From the NCBI GenBank assembly GCA_035610835.1, contig CM069452.1, positions 25,611,121-25,675,120 of the forward strand: a stretch of DNA of 64,000 nt, given 5' to 3'. This DNA is from Ophiura sarsii (lineage: Eukaryota; Echinodermata; Ophiuroidea; Amphilepidida; Ophiuridae). Position numbers and translations under genes: made by a program. Positions 1-13,561 of the stretch are shown piece after piece (position 1 is the stretch's first letter; each line of letters opens with the position of its first letter). The notes below the pieces were generated by a model. It was given only the letters and a program-made list of their open reading frames with translations, was not told where the DNA came from and ran no database searches.

Positions 1-2544
1 GAAGAGACACACGGTCCAGACCCGGGGCATACAATCAGTGACGCCGACGCTACACCACATAAATACAAAGTTCTTTAATATGCTCCCATCTTTATTGTTG
101 CATTGTAAAGTCACAGACTGCTAGATCACTGCTAGGCAATAATGGTCGCTGGATTGTTACATTGATGGTCACAACCCCTTCAGACTGAACCAATATCAAG
201 TATTTCAGCGTAACGTCAGCAATCACAAGTTAAGCACGTCTTTGAAAAAACGGTCACCTGAACCTACATTGTTACTTACTATCTCCCAGCGTTAAAATTC
301 ACAAAGTTTGACCCATATTGCATCTTGCTGGGCTTTCCTAAACACAGATAGAGCCTGAATTGGCACCCTCTCTCTATTCAGATTCAGAGTCGACATTAAT
401 TTTGCTAATTGACAGGACAAGCAGTTACAGTAACGTTTTGACCGAAGAAAAATATGCACGCTCACACACTTGAGGTTTCAGGGGATATTTTCTTTTTTAA
501 CGGATGTGCGCAAACAATGCGCGCCCACATAAACAACTGTGCACACTTTTTCCTGCAAGTTTAATTACTCTAAGATTGAGGCGGCTGTGCAAGCTAAGAT
601 ATTATTAGCCTTTTTGCGAAAACGGAGAAGACGGCATGCCAAGCTAACTAGGTTATAATGGAAATGATGGTCAGTGATTGAAGTTTGCTGACCCCTTTTG
701 CTACACTGCCTTACTGGCCGATAATAAACACTGGAGGTGCTGCGGGGGCAGTTCAAAGGAGGCCAAAAAGCAAAAGGTATAGGCCTCAATTGATATCAAA
801 CACTATACAAGGGTTATATAGCTACTCACTTTACAGCCACTTTAAGTCACCACCTAAATCATCTCTCATCCATTAGTTCAATAAAACAAGGCATTTGAAT
901 GCCTGGCTTCCCCGATTACATGTCGCAAAATTGTATTTCATGGGCTATTTTATTACCCGTAAACCACCTTTGATAAATTGAAGTGAATAAATACTGAAGT
1001 TTCATTTGATTCTCCGCAGCAAAAACAAAGTATGTTTGACGTGCACCAAAGATGCAGAGAGCAAAAAACAGCGCGGAACTGAGACTTATATACTTACAAG
1101 CCTGCAGAATTTAGTACTTGGGACATTAACGTGTCTCTTTTTTTGACTCATCAGGCTATATGCTCGCAGATAAAATACACATATCACTTTATCTTGTAAG
1201 TTTTCATCACATACAAATTACTGTGGATTCCTGAACATCAAACAAAACCACTGATAAAACTAAAATATTGGATTCATTTTCGCGAACAAATACACATCGG
1301 ATTACGACATGCTGCAGTTGTGAGCCTGTCTTCCTGTATACGTCTAAGTGCTAACACGCCATGTTGTGAGTATTCTTAAACATCCCACGGGCCAGCGATA
1401 AGTGAATTAGAATGTGCAATGTGATAATAATGGAAAGGGTAAACTCTATTATGCTCATATCCTTTCATCTTTAGGCCACGATGATGCTGTGACAAATCTG
1501 CGCGGGCCAGGCAGTGCAAAGGAGCTTCGACATGGTTGCACATTTTTGACATTGATTAGGTGTGTTGATTAGCTGCGAGCAAAAAACGCGAGCAAAACAG
1601 CCGCTTCTCCCTTGCTCTCTGTCAATGGGACATATAAAACAGTAGCCTAAAGAAAGGGTCAGTGTGTGGCATACATTTGTGTCATCCTGGGATAGTAAGC
1701 AAGCACCTAGCCCAGACCAAGCTACCCTATTATTAAAGCAAGAAACACAAGCGCTTCTTGGGGGGGGGGGGGGGGCACTGACATTGGAAAGGGGTATAGG
1801 TATATGCCACAAAAATGTGTGTTCTAAACCTTAATTTTTTTAATTTGAAAAACAAACTAGTTCTTAAGACTTACTTTTTCGAGAAAATCAGTTCATAATA
1901 CCTTATTTTTCATCATAAAATAATTATCTCAGTTTAGTTCAGAAGGCCCCCCATTTTTTTGTGACCCTGGGCAGCACACCCTTACCAAAATAAAAGTTGT
2001 GTGCCCCCATCCCCCGGGCAGGAGACCCAATTGTTATTAGACTTTCCATTAATTATTTATACCAGAGTATGACTCTACTGAGTAAATCCAGACCATTGTT
2101 CCTACCTAAGCATCTCAATATTTGTCTTGTGAATAATGTCAAGACAGTTTTTCCAATTCATATGTTTCCCCATCAGAGGCCCTGAAGTGCCGACTACACT
2201 TACGAATACATATCTCATCGTGATAATCTGATTAACAATTCAGAACGCTTTGCGAAATTTGTTAGTACAAGTAAAATAAAGAGCACTTAAAAATGGATGC
2301 ATTTCTTTCAAATTACAGTTGATTCGTTAGATCAAAAATTCATATTAGTATTGAAGTTTTGTATGACTAAGAGCCTGATCCAATACAATCCGGGCAATGT
2401 TAGCTTTGCTATTCAACAGGATTTGATTGGTTATTTTTGCGATGGATTTTGCATATCTTGCTCGACACCAATGAGACCTAGTTCCTCAAATCACAAGACA
2501 GATTTGATTGCAGATTATTCATATTTGAAAATGTTGTTTCTAAC

Positions 2545-2790
2545 TTAACACTTTCTACGCGGCGGGCGCCTGCAGACGACATTCCAAAATTTCACAAAAT
2601 GTTTCATAAATGACAGGATTATTTAATTTGATTACCATATTTTGAATCACCATGAAAAATGCATTGAAATAAATACAAACATTCCTAGTATTGGTTCAGT
2701 AATTCTTAAGATAGGCTTTGAAAGTTGGGAAAGGATGCTGAATAATCTGCTTTGAAATGGTAAAACTAACAGCCACTTGGAAAGGGTTAA
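2545..2790 (-). mobile_element. Family A MITE, TTAA-flanked, minus orientation
   Basis: TTAA, then CACTTTCTACGCGGCGGGCG, then a body shared with the other copies (GCAGACGACATTCCAAAA), ending in a degraded right terminus and TTAA. Terminal inverted repeats plus TTAA at both ends fit a non-autonomous piggyBac-type element; no coding capacity. Confidence 0.8.
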
Positions 2791-5700
2791 GTAAACTGCT
2801 GCTTCTTTTGCCGGTTAAAAAATCAATATTTCACTTAAAATTCACATGTTCTTAATGTTTTATATAAACGCTAGTGTCTTCAATTTTCTTAAACCATCCT
2901 AGCGACTTTCTGCAAGTAGCAGGTCACACTTCAACAGGTAAAGTATGTCATCCAATACCAATGGTCATAGCAGGTTAAAGGGAAGTCAACCCAGACTGTA
3001 CCATATTTACTGCCTGACTGACTGGCACCAAAATAGAAGACGCCAAATTCAATTATTTCCGAAACAGCCAAATCGTTGCAACCTTACAATCCACATTGGC
3101 CAACCATTTACTCTTACAAATTGCAGCCCTATGAACCATGTGCCATGTTACCCAATATTGATTTTCCTCTTCTGTCATTGTTCTAGCTTCACTTTGTATA
3201 CAGTTATAGAGCTTAAGGATCTAATGTAGCGAGATACTTTCTGGCTGTAGTATGTGGCTAGCAAGCGGCTCTAGTGGACACGTGGGTTAATAATGTGGAC
3301 AGAGTCCACCACGCTAGAAATAGAACAACAAGAATGAGAAATCCTAAACTTGACAATCCTTATGAGACGCCATGCAATGAGAAAACAGAGCCATTTATTC
3401 CGGGGTTCGAGGGTCTAAGTTGTAAAATGACCTCCTGATTTCAATGCAAGATTGCATGTGTTGGTTCATGACCTTATGCTGTCCGACTCGAGCCGAGCCC
3501 GAGCTAAGTCCACTTAACGTATGCAAATTTAGTACTTGCAGTTGTCACTGGGCATTTGCATGTTGTGTTTCTTGTCGAGGAAAGTGTGGAATTGTGTTTA
3601 TGGAGTAGAAGAATCGCAGATAGTAGCATCAAGTTGATTTGTTTCACGGTGCGGAATTAAGAAATGCTTCCTTCTTTCTCGTACAATCATGTTCGAAATG
3701 AAGGTAAGATTCATGCTATAACACATCAGCTAGCTAACTAAACCGAGTGTGGTTTCCGGTTCAAATCACTTAAAGAATGCGCCCACAACAGTGCATTGCC
3801 ATTGAGTCTATATGCACTGTTTAAATTTGCAGTCTCGAAATTCAAGCCCACGTTTTTGCAATATAATGCCTGGCATAGAAAGTGATGTTTAAAGGGCCAG
3901 GTTGTAGTGTCATCGAACACCACCGATGTGTGCACTTGACTCCCTACCATACATATCATGAAGTAAATGATCCTGAAAACAGCTTGGTATAATCATATTT
4001 TGTGGGTGTTACTGTCGCCTGTGTTAGCGATAAAATATGTCCTTACTGATCATTAATTAACTCAATACACAAGACTATTATCAGTCCATTTGGATCTCAT
4101 ATCCTGAGGGGGTGGGGGGGGGGGGGGGTACTTAGTGGATATGAGGCTGCCAAATAGGGTCCCATTTTTTTCACCTCACTGGTAAATGAATGAGCCCTTT
4201 TCATAGCCATTTTTGGTAATTTATGGGTCTAAAATCCTTAAATTTGCTGTTTTTCGCAGAAATGTTAGCAAAAATCTGTCAAATATGTAGACAAATGATG
4301 GGTCTCTGGTAAATATATTGGTCCATCCCCCCCCCCCCAAATGGTAAATGTTTGGGTCAATTTTTATTTTGCTGGGGGCAAATCCCTACCAAAAAGTATC
4401 TGAGTACCCCCACCCCCACCACCACCCCCAAATCAGACCATCATGCAGGGGCAAGAAGCATAGGATTAAACTACAAATATTTATAAATTCATTTCTACTA
4501 AAGACACACCTCAAACTCAAAGGGTCAAACTGACCTTTCGAAAGGAAATTCTCAAGGGCTGGCCCTCAAATTATACTAGCAGCTATCTCTGATCAGTCTC
4601 TCACCAAGACTTCACCTAATTGACCCGTAGCTGACCAATCGACTCATCAATTTGCCAAATAGCATGAACTTAACCAATAGTTCTTTACACCTAGCAAAGT
4701 AATATGCCATATGGATATCTTTCCAAGTTTCTCGAAGATACTAATAAATTTATGGGAGTGGCAGGGAAAACTGACTTGTACGGCCATTAAACCCCTCATT
4801 ACCTATCACCACTCAAGTGTTCCTTTAATGATTTGCACATTGCCTGCAAGACGGCCAGCATACCAAAGTCATCTTCTATAGACAGCTCAAATTTAGGGGG
4901 CAATTTATTAATTTTATGGTCCTAAACCAAAACACCTGTCATAGCGAATAAATAACATGATGGTAAGGGGACGGATGACTTGCAGCCGACCGGATTGGCC
5001 GACCAACCAACCGACCAACCGGCCAATATGTTTTATGCGCTCGCTCTGCCATGGATAAATGATTGCTTAGCGAAACTTTACCTGTCACAATATTGGGATC
5101 GCAAATTATCTTGGTATTCTTACCGTGCTTTCAATTAGCTAAATTGCACCACACGTACGATGCAGGTATTCCACGACGACGGTGCGCGACGACAACGGCA
5201 CCCGTCTGTGGCATTCAGCAAATTAGTCCTGTCACCTGACCACATGCATTGGGATAGAATCTAATCAGCTATGATGCGTGATGATACACAATTTGCATTA
5301 GAGACTGATGTGATACCAACATGAGTTGACAACACCATAATATGCGTCTGTACAATTGGCCAAAGTAGGATTCATTCCGCTGGGCCCTAGGGCTAGATTT
5401 GTCTTAAAGTAGCAGTGGCCTATCTATCTCTGTATATAAGCGAAAGTAGGTCGAGCGCAACATTACAGAGCCGAGGGGTACGCGGCCTTGCCTATCTATA
5501 CGGACTTTATTGTTCGAGGTGTTAAGATCTCATTAGCTCATCGGCCGGGGCTGCAAGAAATTTGAGAGTTTTTGCCAACTTGTCATATATAGAAAAGGCA
5601 AATTTGCTATTGCACTTCCAATTTGAGGCAATGATAATATCTCCTGATGACAAAATGATCGGCTTATGGTCGGATGGTTCGCATTTGTAGGGTTAAGAAG

Positions 5701-6813
5701 CTGGCAACACTCAGCGATTTTACCAATGTCGGATGTGTGTGTATCAATAGAAGGATTCTCACATTTATAGGATGAGACATCAGAGTCAGACCTTTTTTTA
5801 TAAGTAAGATGATTGACCAAAAATCGTAGACTGAATAGTTTGATTGCTTACTTGCTGTATTGTAAGATGCTACGTGTCTATATTGGAGCATTTTATCTTG
5901 TAGAATCTCTAGCTTGGGGGGTTGCCTTGTATTCAAATTTCTAGCTCGGGCGGGGAGGGATCTTGAATTCAAAGGTGGATATCATGCTTTATGTATGTAC
6001 TTTCAGAATGGACCCCAAATAATTATTTTCTGGAGATCCACAGGCACACTAAAAATTAGTTATCTTTTTCTCTCCCTATCCCATTTTTTCTACCCTAGAC
6101 ATAATATGCCCAAATTTCGTACTTAAAAACATACCCTCTAACCTGATTTTGGCTGCATTTTTGAAACCCTGACCATGTATGTGTAAAACTACTCTTTCTA
6201 AATGACCTCATCATGCCCCCTCCCCACCCTAGTGCTATTAACCTTCAGCTCATGCATACATTATGAATAAGAAAAGTCTTGGTCAATTTGCACTCTGAAC
6301 ATAATTTGGGTTTTACAGGACCCTTTGTTGAATTGAACTCCTGTGATATGATATAAGTTACAGTATTATATAGCCAGTGTCATAATGCTATGGACATAAT
6401 ACCAACAATGCGTGCGTGCATACGTACATGAGTAAACCTGAAAGTGCGTACCGGACACTTTCAAAAAATGATCGCGCATCCTGATTGGTCAATCGTGAAA
6501 TCGTCAAGTGCGTGCATGCATAGTTAATCGTCAAGCGCGTGCATGCATAGTTGTTCGCACATTTCATGCATCTAGTTCTGGACGCGGCTCTGCGAACAAC
6601 ACAACACGCTGTGTGAAATAGCTTGAATTTGGTCCATAGCATTGTGACAGTAGCTACATCTACCTCAGTGCAATAGTAGAGTTTATTATGCCCTATGGCT
6701 CATAGGTAAATACTGTGCAATGATATTAAAGATATATTGAGTGGATAGAATTGCATCTATCTTGCCACAATCATTGAAGAGTAAAAAACAGGTCAAGCTC
6801 ATCCACAGATAAC

Positions 6814-7571
6814 TTAAAGGGGCATCATTTTCAATTTCACCCTGTCAGTTTTGTCTATTATCAAGAATAAACACCTCATTCTGAAATGTTACTATAGGTA
6901 TAGGAAAGTACATTCAAGACTAGACTGGACATGTCCAAAACTCACATACATATATTCCTAAGACTTTAAAGGGGCATTGAGAGATGTATCGATATACTAA
7001 ATGAGCAAATAACATAAAGATAATCATCAACATAGCCCAAATCCAAAATGTCATACAATTCCGACATCGCCTTCATGCCAAATAAGCAAATAACGGCACT
7101 TCCAGGTTGAGATTTGCCGCGAAAGTCTGCGCGTAAAACGATAGCATAACTTCCGAATTCAGCACCTAGTTTCGATATGATTATATCGAAACTAAGAAAA
7201 TCATGAAATTTTATATGATCAACGGCAAATTTTGGTAAACTGTTTCAGATGGTAGTTAGTATATGCCTAAGTATTACTTAGATGCAAAAAAACTGATTTA
7301 CAGAATAATTGAGGGCGCACTCCCATACGTAGCTCTCAATGCCCCTTTAACCAAATTTGAAACTAATTATAGTAAATTTGTATCCACCCAAATTTTCACA
7401 ATTAGTACATAAGCCATCCTCTGTGCAGCAACGTGAGAGCGTATTCAAATGATGGCAGCTAATTATTGCCATTAATGCTGCGTTGGTAACTATAAAAGTA
7501 CACTATGAAGTCACCACACAAAGGAAGATAAACTAAGTAATGTCAAGTTAAATCCTACGGTGCCCCTTTAA
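6814..7571. mobile_element. Family C TTAA-flanked inverted repeats (nested pair)
   Basis: The inner element, 6966-7350, begins TTAAAGGGGCATTGAGAG and ends CTCTCAATGCCCCTTTAA: a perfect 18-bp inverted repeat bounded by TTAA. An outer pair, TTAAAGGGGCA at 6814 and TGCCCCTTTAA ending at 7571, suggests either nested insertion or one larger element with internal copies of the terminus. The inner body contains the palindrome TTTCGATATGATTATATCGA (about 7170-7190). No open frame. Confidence 0.7.
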
Positions 7572-8498
7572 TAGCTGTGCAAATTGTAGAAACTAAGAAG
7601 CGATGTCTTCTTTTTAATGTTTATCGAGCAACTATAAACTGAACTGGTGCATGTAATATTTGTTTAAGAATAAATATTTAATACATCCAGTAAAAATGAT
7701 ACCATGAAACACAATATTCAACTGTCACGCTTCGCCTCTCTAAACACACATCCTCACTGTATTCCCCTGCACGTGCGTGCGCGCCTTTTAAGTTGAACTC
7801 ATTAATAGCAAAACGGACATTGAAATTGTTTACTGACAAGTAGGGTCGCGCAGCAATTTTTCAATTAAACTCTCTCAGTAAAAACAACCAAAATAAGATT
7901 AGCCGCTCGAAACCGTTGACGATTGACAAGAAAATCCCGCCAAATTGCTTGTGTATACTCAACACTCCTGCAAAAGTAAAATATCCTGTCATTTAGTCGT
8001 ACTGTCCAGAGCCAATTTCCACTGCGCTATCCAATTATGCATGCCCACACTTTTTCTTACTCCTGCTCATCTTAGTAGCAATTCTCATATAGCAGCGTCA
8101 TATTATTCTTCTGTTACCGGTTTACTATTTATTTGCTAGCTTGTTGCCAAAGTACAAGCTCTTAAAGTTCGCAGAATATTCCCTACTTCAGCGTACTTTG
8201 CAAATGTCAAAACATCAGTAAAGCATCCACTTGATCAAATGCAGATTATTTTGTTACCATCTGAAATATTGTCAAAACATAACTCTGGAAAAAGTGCTTT
8301 TTGTTATTTGAAACCTGGGCATGAGTAGAGAGGGTTATTGTCCGCAGCGTTAGCGAAATGTTGACACCGTCCGTACGCCACGAGAATACATATATACATA
8401 ACATATAAACTTAACTATCATTTGTTGAAGAAGAAAATGGATTTCCGGTTAGATATACCTGTCTTTACGATGTACACTGAGCCAAAAAAGAAACTTAT

Positions 8499-8697
8499 AA
8501 AAAAAGAAACTTATACAATTTTAACAGATCACCAAATAATATTCTGTGCATGAAAATGTACCAAATTTGGATACAATATTACTGCAATGTATCGCTTCAA
8601 ATGGCAGTCAACAACCAATTGTTTGCTTCAATGACACAAGAGAAATGTGCACTGCCCCTATGGTGATCTGTTAAAATTGTATAAGTTTCTTTTTTTG
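8499..8697. repeat. Hairpin element with 36-bp arms
   Basis: AAAAAGAAACTTATACAATT followed by TTAACAGATCACCA on the left is inverted as TGGTGATCTGTTAAAATTGT then ATAAGTTTCTTTTT on the right, with a loop of about 125 bp. A second GCCAAAAAAGAAACTTATAA lies just left of it. Likely a MITE remnant. Confidence 0.7.
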
Positions 8698-9537
8698 TGT
8701 AACTTATATGGCGCAAGCGGTGTGATATCCAGTGAGGGGAGGTGTAGGGGTAGAATACCACTGACAACTTTTGATAGGAAGAAAAAAATAAATGATTATA
8801 ATGCATGCGCCACTACCCCTTTTTTACTCTGACTCGACAAAAATGTATTCTTTTTCTTATATTTGACCATATCCACTACCGCCCTTTTCAAGTGAATGTT
8901 TCTGACATGCGCTAATTTGAAATTTATTTTACCTTGTGACTTCTCTAAAATGTGTACCTAGATATTCATATTACTTATTTACAATTGAAATAACACTATA
9001 GCAGAGCCAGATAATCTTGGCTTATGCTGTGCACTATTTCTCACAGATAGACAGACATTCACATTAAATTATGCTCATAATTAATGTCCAGCGTTATGGA
9101 CATGTATCAATTTATCTGCTGCCCTCTGTAGACCATCAATGTTCAATCAGAATAATGATAGCATCCTCTATGTTATGTTTATAACTGAAAGGGGGTTTGT
9201 AGATAGACACTTTGTCTATGAGTAGACACATAAAGAAACGATTAAGGATAAAAACCATCAGTTATTTAACTTATTTTAAATGCACTCAATTCGACAAAGT
9301 ATGGGAAGATACAGGAAGTACTTGGGCATCAAAATGGTTTTCAATTCCATATCCCAAGTTCAAATGATTTGTTTTCTTCAATCCAAATAGAAACATGTCA
9401 GTATCAGTCTTTGAAATTAATTTTAAAAAGGGTATTCTATTTAAATTACACCTCCCCTGTGCATCCAAGCATTATACACCTTTTACTGGGGGTATAGAGA
9501 CAATAAATCAAATAGCCAAATGATTCTGATTACTTAC

Positions 9538-9666
9538 CCTTGGTGGTATTGGCAGGTTGATTGCCGACACATTGAATCCTCGACTCACTCCCACTGGTAT
9601 GAGGATCTCAGCTCCAACAATAACTTGAGGGCAAAAACTTGGTCCTAGTTTATCAGTTATAGCAGG
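9538..9666 (-). CDS. Plexin exon: PSI2 tail and beginning of IPT2
   Basis: Acceptor TTGTTGCTTTTCAG, 43 codons in phase 0, and donor AAGG|GTAAGT, also phase 0. The peptide runs from PAITDKLGP through FCPQ to ILIPVGVSRG and ends NLPIPPR. The CPQ cysteine is the eighth PSI2 cysteine. The segment I-L-I-P-V-G-V followed by NLP matches the entry into IPT2 in plexins, where CPQ-x(6)-VPVGV-x(8)-NLP is conserved, and here resembles plexin-A. NVS is a potential glycosylation site. The next exon should carry the tyrosine-cysteine motif of IPT2 in phase 0. I did not recognise it between here and the left edge, so the gene continues unseen or beyond the window. Confidence 0.9.
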
Positions 9667-10078
9667 CTGAAAAGCAACAACAGAAAAAGAGTAGAGAAAA
9701 AGAGAAGCTTAATTCAATGCTTTAATGCACTAACGTCGCTAATAATTGAAGAGAGATCGAGCGAAAAAATGACACAAATTGAACGAAGAGCTCATCTCCA
9801 AGTCTGTGATTCACCCACCACTCACACGACCCTGTTTGTGTTTCCAAGACGACGCAACTGTCATTGTCATCATGTTCCAGTTCCTTAAGATATGCAAAAT
9901 TAAAGTTTTAAACTCCAAACATGATGAGCGACATTAAATTGAGCAAGTGCGTCATCTAATGTATACAGGTCTCTGTAGACCCACCTTTGTAAGGTGTGAA
10001 CGCGGTGTGTTGCTATGATCGATCACTCTAACAAGGCATTTTGGTTCGCTGGTTACAGGGTGTTTCAGAATTGATTGG

Positions 10079-10342
10079 TATAACGTCGCTGTCCTGTCAA
10101 AACCGCGTATGTTTTTCTGGCCCTTCAACATGTATAAAATAAAGCTGCCCGACGGTTATGAATAGGATGTGTTGTTTTATGCATGTTCAGTGGCAAGAAC
10201 ACTTACAAGGTTTTGATAGATGTGTTTTTGCCCTTTATCATGTTTAGAGAAGACTGCCCAAAGGTTATACCGAGGAAGTATTACTTTATACATGTTCAAG
10301 GGCCGGATGGAGATACGAGGTTTTGACAGAACAGCGATGATA
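10079..10342 (+). mobile_element. Family D nested-hairpin MITE
   Basis: Terminal repeats TATAACGTCGCTG...TGTCAAAACC and GGTTTTGACAGAACAGCG. Inside, each half is itself a hairpin of the type CCCTTCAACATGTATAAA paired with TTTATGCATGTTCAGTGG. No coding capacity. It lies in a plexin intron. Confidence 0.8.
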
Positions 10343-12328
10343 ACCTACTTGTTGGTATCAACACTAATGGTTTACCAATCGTGCTGATTCTTTATGCACC
10401 CTGTATGGTGATCTCACCCTATCCTGAGAGGTAAAAATATAGCCTCTAATAAGCTCATCCTTATTGCCTCTTGAAACAACCCCAGGGATTGAGTAGAATT
10501 GGTTGCCAAAGGGAATGGCGTACCATGATATTAACCTTGGTGTTTTAAAGATTTTTAAAAAGAATTATAATGCATGTTTCTGTTTTCACCAGAGCTAAAT
10601 TTCATATTGTTTGTTATAAATGCAACAATCAAGTGAATCAAAAATGTGTATAATTTCAAGTACGTATGAAAAAGAACAAACAAACAAACAAAACTAACAA
10701 ATTATTGGTGAGATTTGTCAATGACATGATACTCATACCCTACCCCAGAAGTGTCACCAATCTTTACCTCACAGACTGACTTGTACACAATACCATGCCT
10801 TGCAGCTATACAAGCAAGGTAGAGAGAGCTCCCTCGTCTGCACTCTTCACAGCCGACACCATCCTAATGGTGTAACCTAATGGTGTAATGATCACATTGG
10901 GCCAATCATGACTCACTCATTTTAACATCCAAATGGACATTTTTAGCACCACTCATCACCAAAAGGGCAATTTCTTGCCTAAGATTTGATGTGATAAATC
11001 AAGAAGGGTGATTAAAATGCCAACGCCTTCGGTTATGTAAATACATCAAAATGGGCTTTTCCCCCACGCCATTTTTGTCACATTATTGAAGCAAAAACGA
11101 GAGTGGTTTTACTTTTCATGATCCAGTGCACAATTATGGTGACGGGATGCGGTTTAAGTAAGTTTAAGCCAATTTATGGAACATCTGCACTTTCATCAGG
11201 AAAAGAGATGACTTGATTTAAATTCGAAGTTATATTGCCAAAGATAAAACAACGATCCCTCCCAAATCATAAATATCTTATCAACTTAACGGATCCTAAT
11301 ATGAAAGTGACTACATTGTATCTCAAAAAGGTTACAATTTTATTGGTGTCAATAACAGACCTGAGATCAAACAAAAGACTGCCCTCTACCAATTTGATTA
11401 TAATGTCACATATTGCAAGCACAACAAGTCCACACTTATAATATGCACAGACCAGTGCATCTCACATTTTCCAAATCGGTGAAGTTTTCATTTAGCCGTC
11501 CCGGCCGCAGGCAAAACATTGAACACTTATCCAAACATGAGTCAATCCTGGCAAAAGTTATGATGTACAATTCACAAATAAATACCAATTGTTTTGATAA
11601 CCTGCAACACTGTGAATTTGAATTGATAATGGAAACACTGGTCAAACACACCGATCGAAACACAGGCCGGCACAATGCTTTGATGTCGTTATTAAGCCCT
11701 TATGATTCAGAGAATTGCTTAATCAATTATTGTATATTATTAAACGCTGGTGGGTCAAGATAAAGCATGGGTTCTTTAATTAATTACAAATTAGCGAGGC
11801 GGTTACCATGGTATATATGAGATACAGGAAAGTGTAAAAAATGAGGACAAGGCTGAATAAACAAGAGCTGTATTAAGCAAAATGACCAAATAGGGACTGA
11901 GAATGGATAACGGTGTGTAAATCTGGGAGCAAAATCAGCTCAGAAATCTGATAGCTGATGATATTAAGGGCTCAACACCACAACTTGTTACTTCTTGTTT
12001 GACAAAAACAATATTCTGTGATATTTTGATGTCATTTGAGAATCAAGTTGACGAGCTGATGATGGAAAATGAAACAGAATATCTTGTACTTTCCAATTTA
12101 CAAAATGGTAAATTTAAACAAATGAAAAAAAAGACCTGAGGTGAAACTCACAAGGTAACGTATCGGCTGAAAAAAGTTATTGCGCTGATGTGTTCTTTAT
12201 CATTACGTTAAGTTTATCTGATAATAGGAATAAATGATTTTATGATAAATTTTACAGTGAATTACGCATTACAAACTTTAACTCAATATTATTGTAAAAT
12301 CTACATGTTTACTAACAACACTTTCATC

Positions 12329-12582
12329 TTAACACTTTCCACACGGCTATTACTTTTACCATACACAAAACAGATTTTTCAGAAACCTTTCACAATTTTC
12401 AAAGTCTATCTCAAGGATTACTGAACCAATACTAGGCATGTTTGTACTTATGTCAATTGTCAATGCATTTCTCATGGTGATTCCAAATATGGTAATGAAA
12501 TTCAATAATTTTGACTTTTTTAAAACATTTTGTGACATTTTGGAATGTCGTCTGCAGATGCCTGCCGCGTGGAAAGTGTTAA
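12329..12582 (+). mobile_element. Family A MITE, TTAA-flanked
   Basis: One of the best-preserved copies. The left end is TTAACACTTTCCACACGGC and the right end is GCCGCGTGGAAAGTGTTAA, which are inverted repeats ending in TTAA. The internal TTTTTCAGAAACCTTTC and ATGCATTTCTCATGGTGATT segments are shared with the other copies. It lies in a plexin intron. Confidence 0.88.
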
Positions 12583-12840
12583 ATTTGTTTATACCTGATG
12601 GAACATGAAAAAGTGAAATAGCCTCCTACACTCTCCTTAAGCTTGCTTTTTAATGACTTTATTACTGGTGTTATTTATATCTGTGACCACACCGTATTTG
12701 CAACTTCCTCTCCGTCTGTCTGTTGTTGCCAAGCAACCACGATATAATGACCTTAACTGTGTGTTTTTGCTTTAAACAGACAATCCATCTTCTTACAAGT
12801 TCACACCTGTTACACGATTCTTATATAGCTCTATAATACG

Positions 12841-13273
12841 GGGTACTATATCCGGATCTTAAGACGTATTAAGTTTTAACACAGGCGAACATAACCTGTT
12901 TAACATAGTCTTTCCTGTCCCGTTAAACATTGTCACTTCTGTAGCTTGGCAATTTAGCTTAGTAATAGGGGGTGCTATCTCAGGTCTTAAGACGCATTAG
13001 GTTTTAACACGGGCGAACATAACCTGTAACACATAGCCCATCCTGTCCCGTTAAACATTGTCACTTCTGTAGCTTGGTAATTTAGCTTAGTAATAGGGGG
13101 TGCTATCTCGGGTCTTAAGACGCATTAAGTTTGAACACGGGCGAACATGACCTGTAACACATAGCCCTTCCTGTCCTGTTAAACATTGTCACTTCTGTAG
13201 CTTGGTAATTTAGCTTATGGGTACTATCCCTGGTCTTAAGGTGCATTAAGATATAACCAGGCAAACATAACCT
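12841..13273 (+). repeat. Tandem repeat, period about 128 bp, 3.4 copies
   Basis: Units start GGGTRCTAT at 12841, 12970, 13098 and 13219 and share GGTCTTAAGACGCATTA, GGCGAACATAACCTGT and GTCACTTCTGTAGCTTGG. It lies between two family A MITEs (ending 12582, starting 13317). No open frame spans it. Confidence 0.9.
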
Positions 13274-13316
13274 TCATTCCACGGATTTACAATGGATCTC
13301 TGCATTGGTCCGATAC

Positions 13317-13561
13317 TTAACACTTTCCTCGCGGCGATTGGTTGAATAATAAATGCCAAAAAGTTCTTTTTGGAAAATGGTCCCAACTTTCAAAGCCTAT
13401 CTTTATAAGTACTGAGACAATACTAGGCATGTTTGTACTTATGTTAATGTATTTTTCGTGGCGATTCCAAATATCGCAATTCTTTTTTAATTATTTTGAA
13501 ATATTTGAAACATTTTGTGAACTTTTGCAACTGTCGTCTGCCATCGTGTGGAAAGTGTTAA
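13317..13561 (+). mobile_element. Family A MITE, diverged copy
   Basis: Begins TTAACACTTTCCTCGCGGCG and ends GTGTGGAAAGTGTTAA. The body is diverged but keeps ATACTAGGCATGTTTGTACT. The body happens to be open in one frame (13342-13707); I treat that frame as spurious because it crosses the element boundary. Confidence 0.8.

Larger units (their letters stand above)
1..9537 (-). other. Intron (presumed) downstream of the last recognised plexin exon
   Basis: No exon could be supported. The open frames are short, lack family motifs and are not flanked by convincing splice sites. The region holds a family A MITE (2545-2790), family C TTAA elements (6814-7571), a hairpin element (8499-8697), a G16 tract at 1760-1775 and a G-rich low-complexity patch around 4100-4430. 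Unusual short stretches include a CCGACCAACC-type run near 4985-5030 and a duplicated GCGTGCATGCATAGTT motif near 6510-6552. Continuity of the intron is inferred from the phase-0 donor at 9538. Confidence 0.6.
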
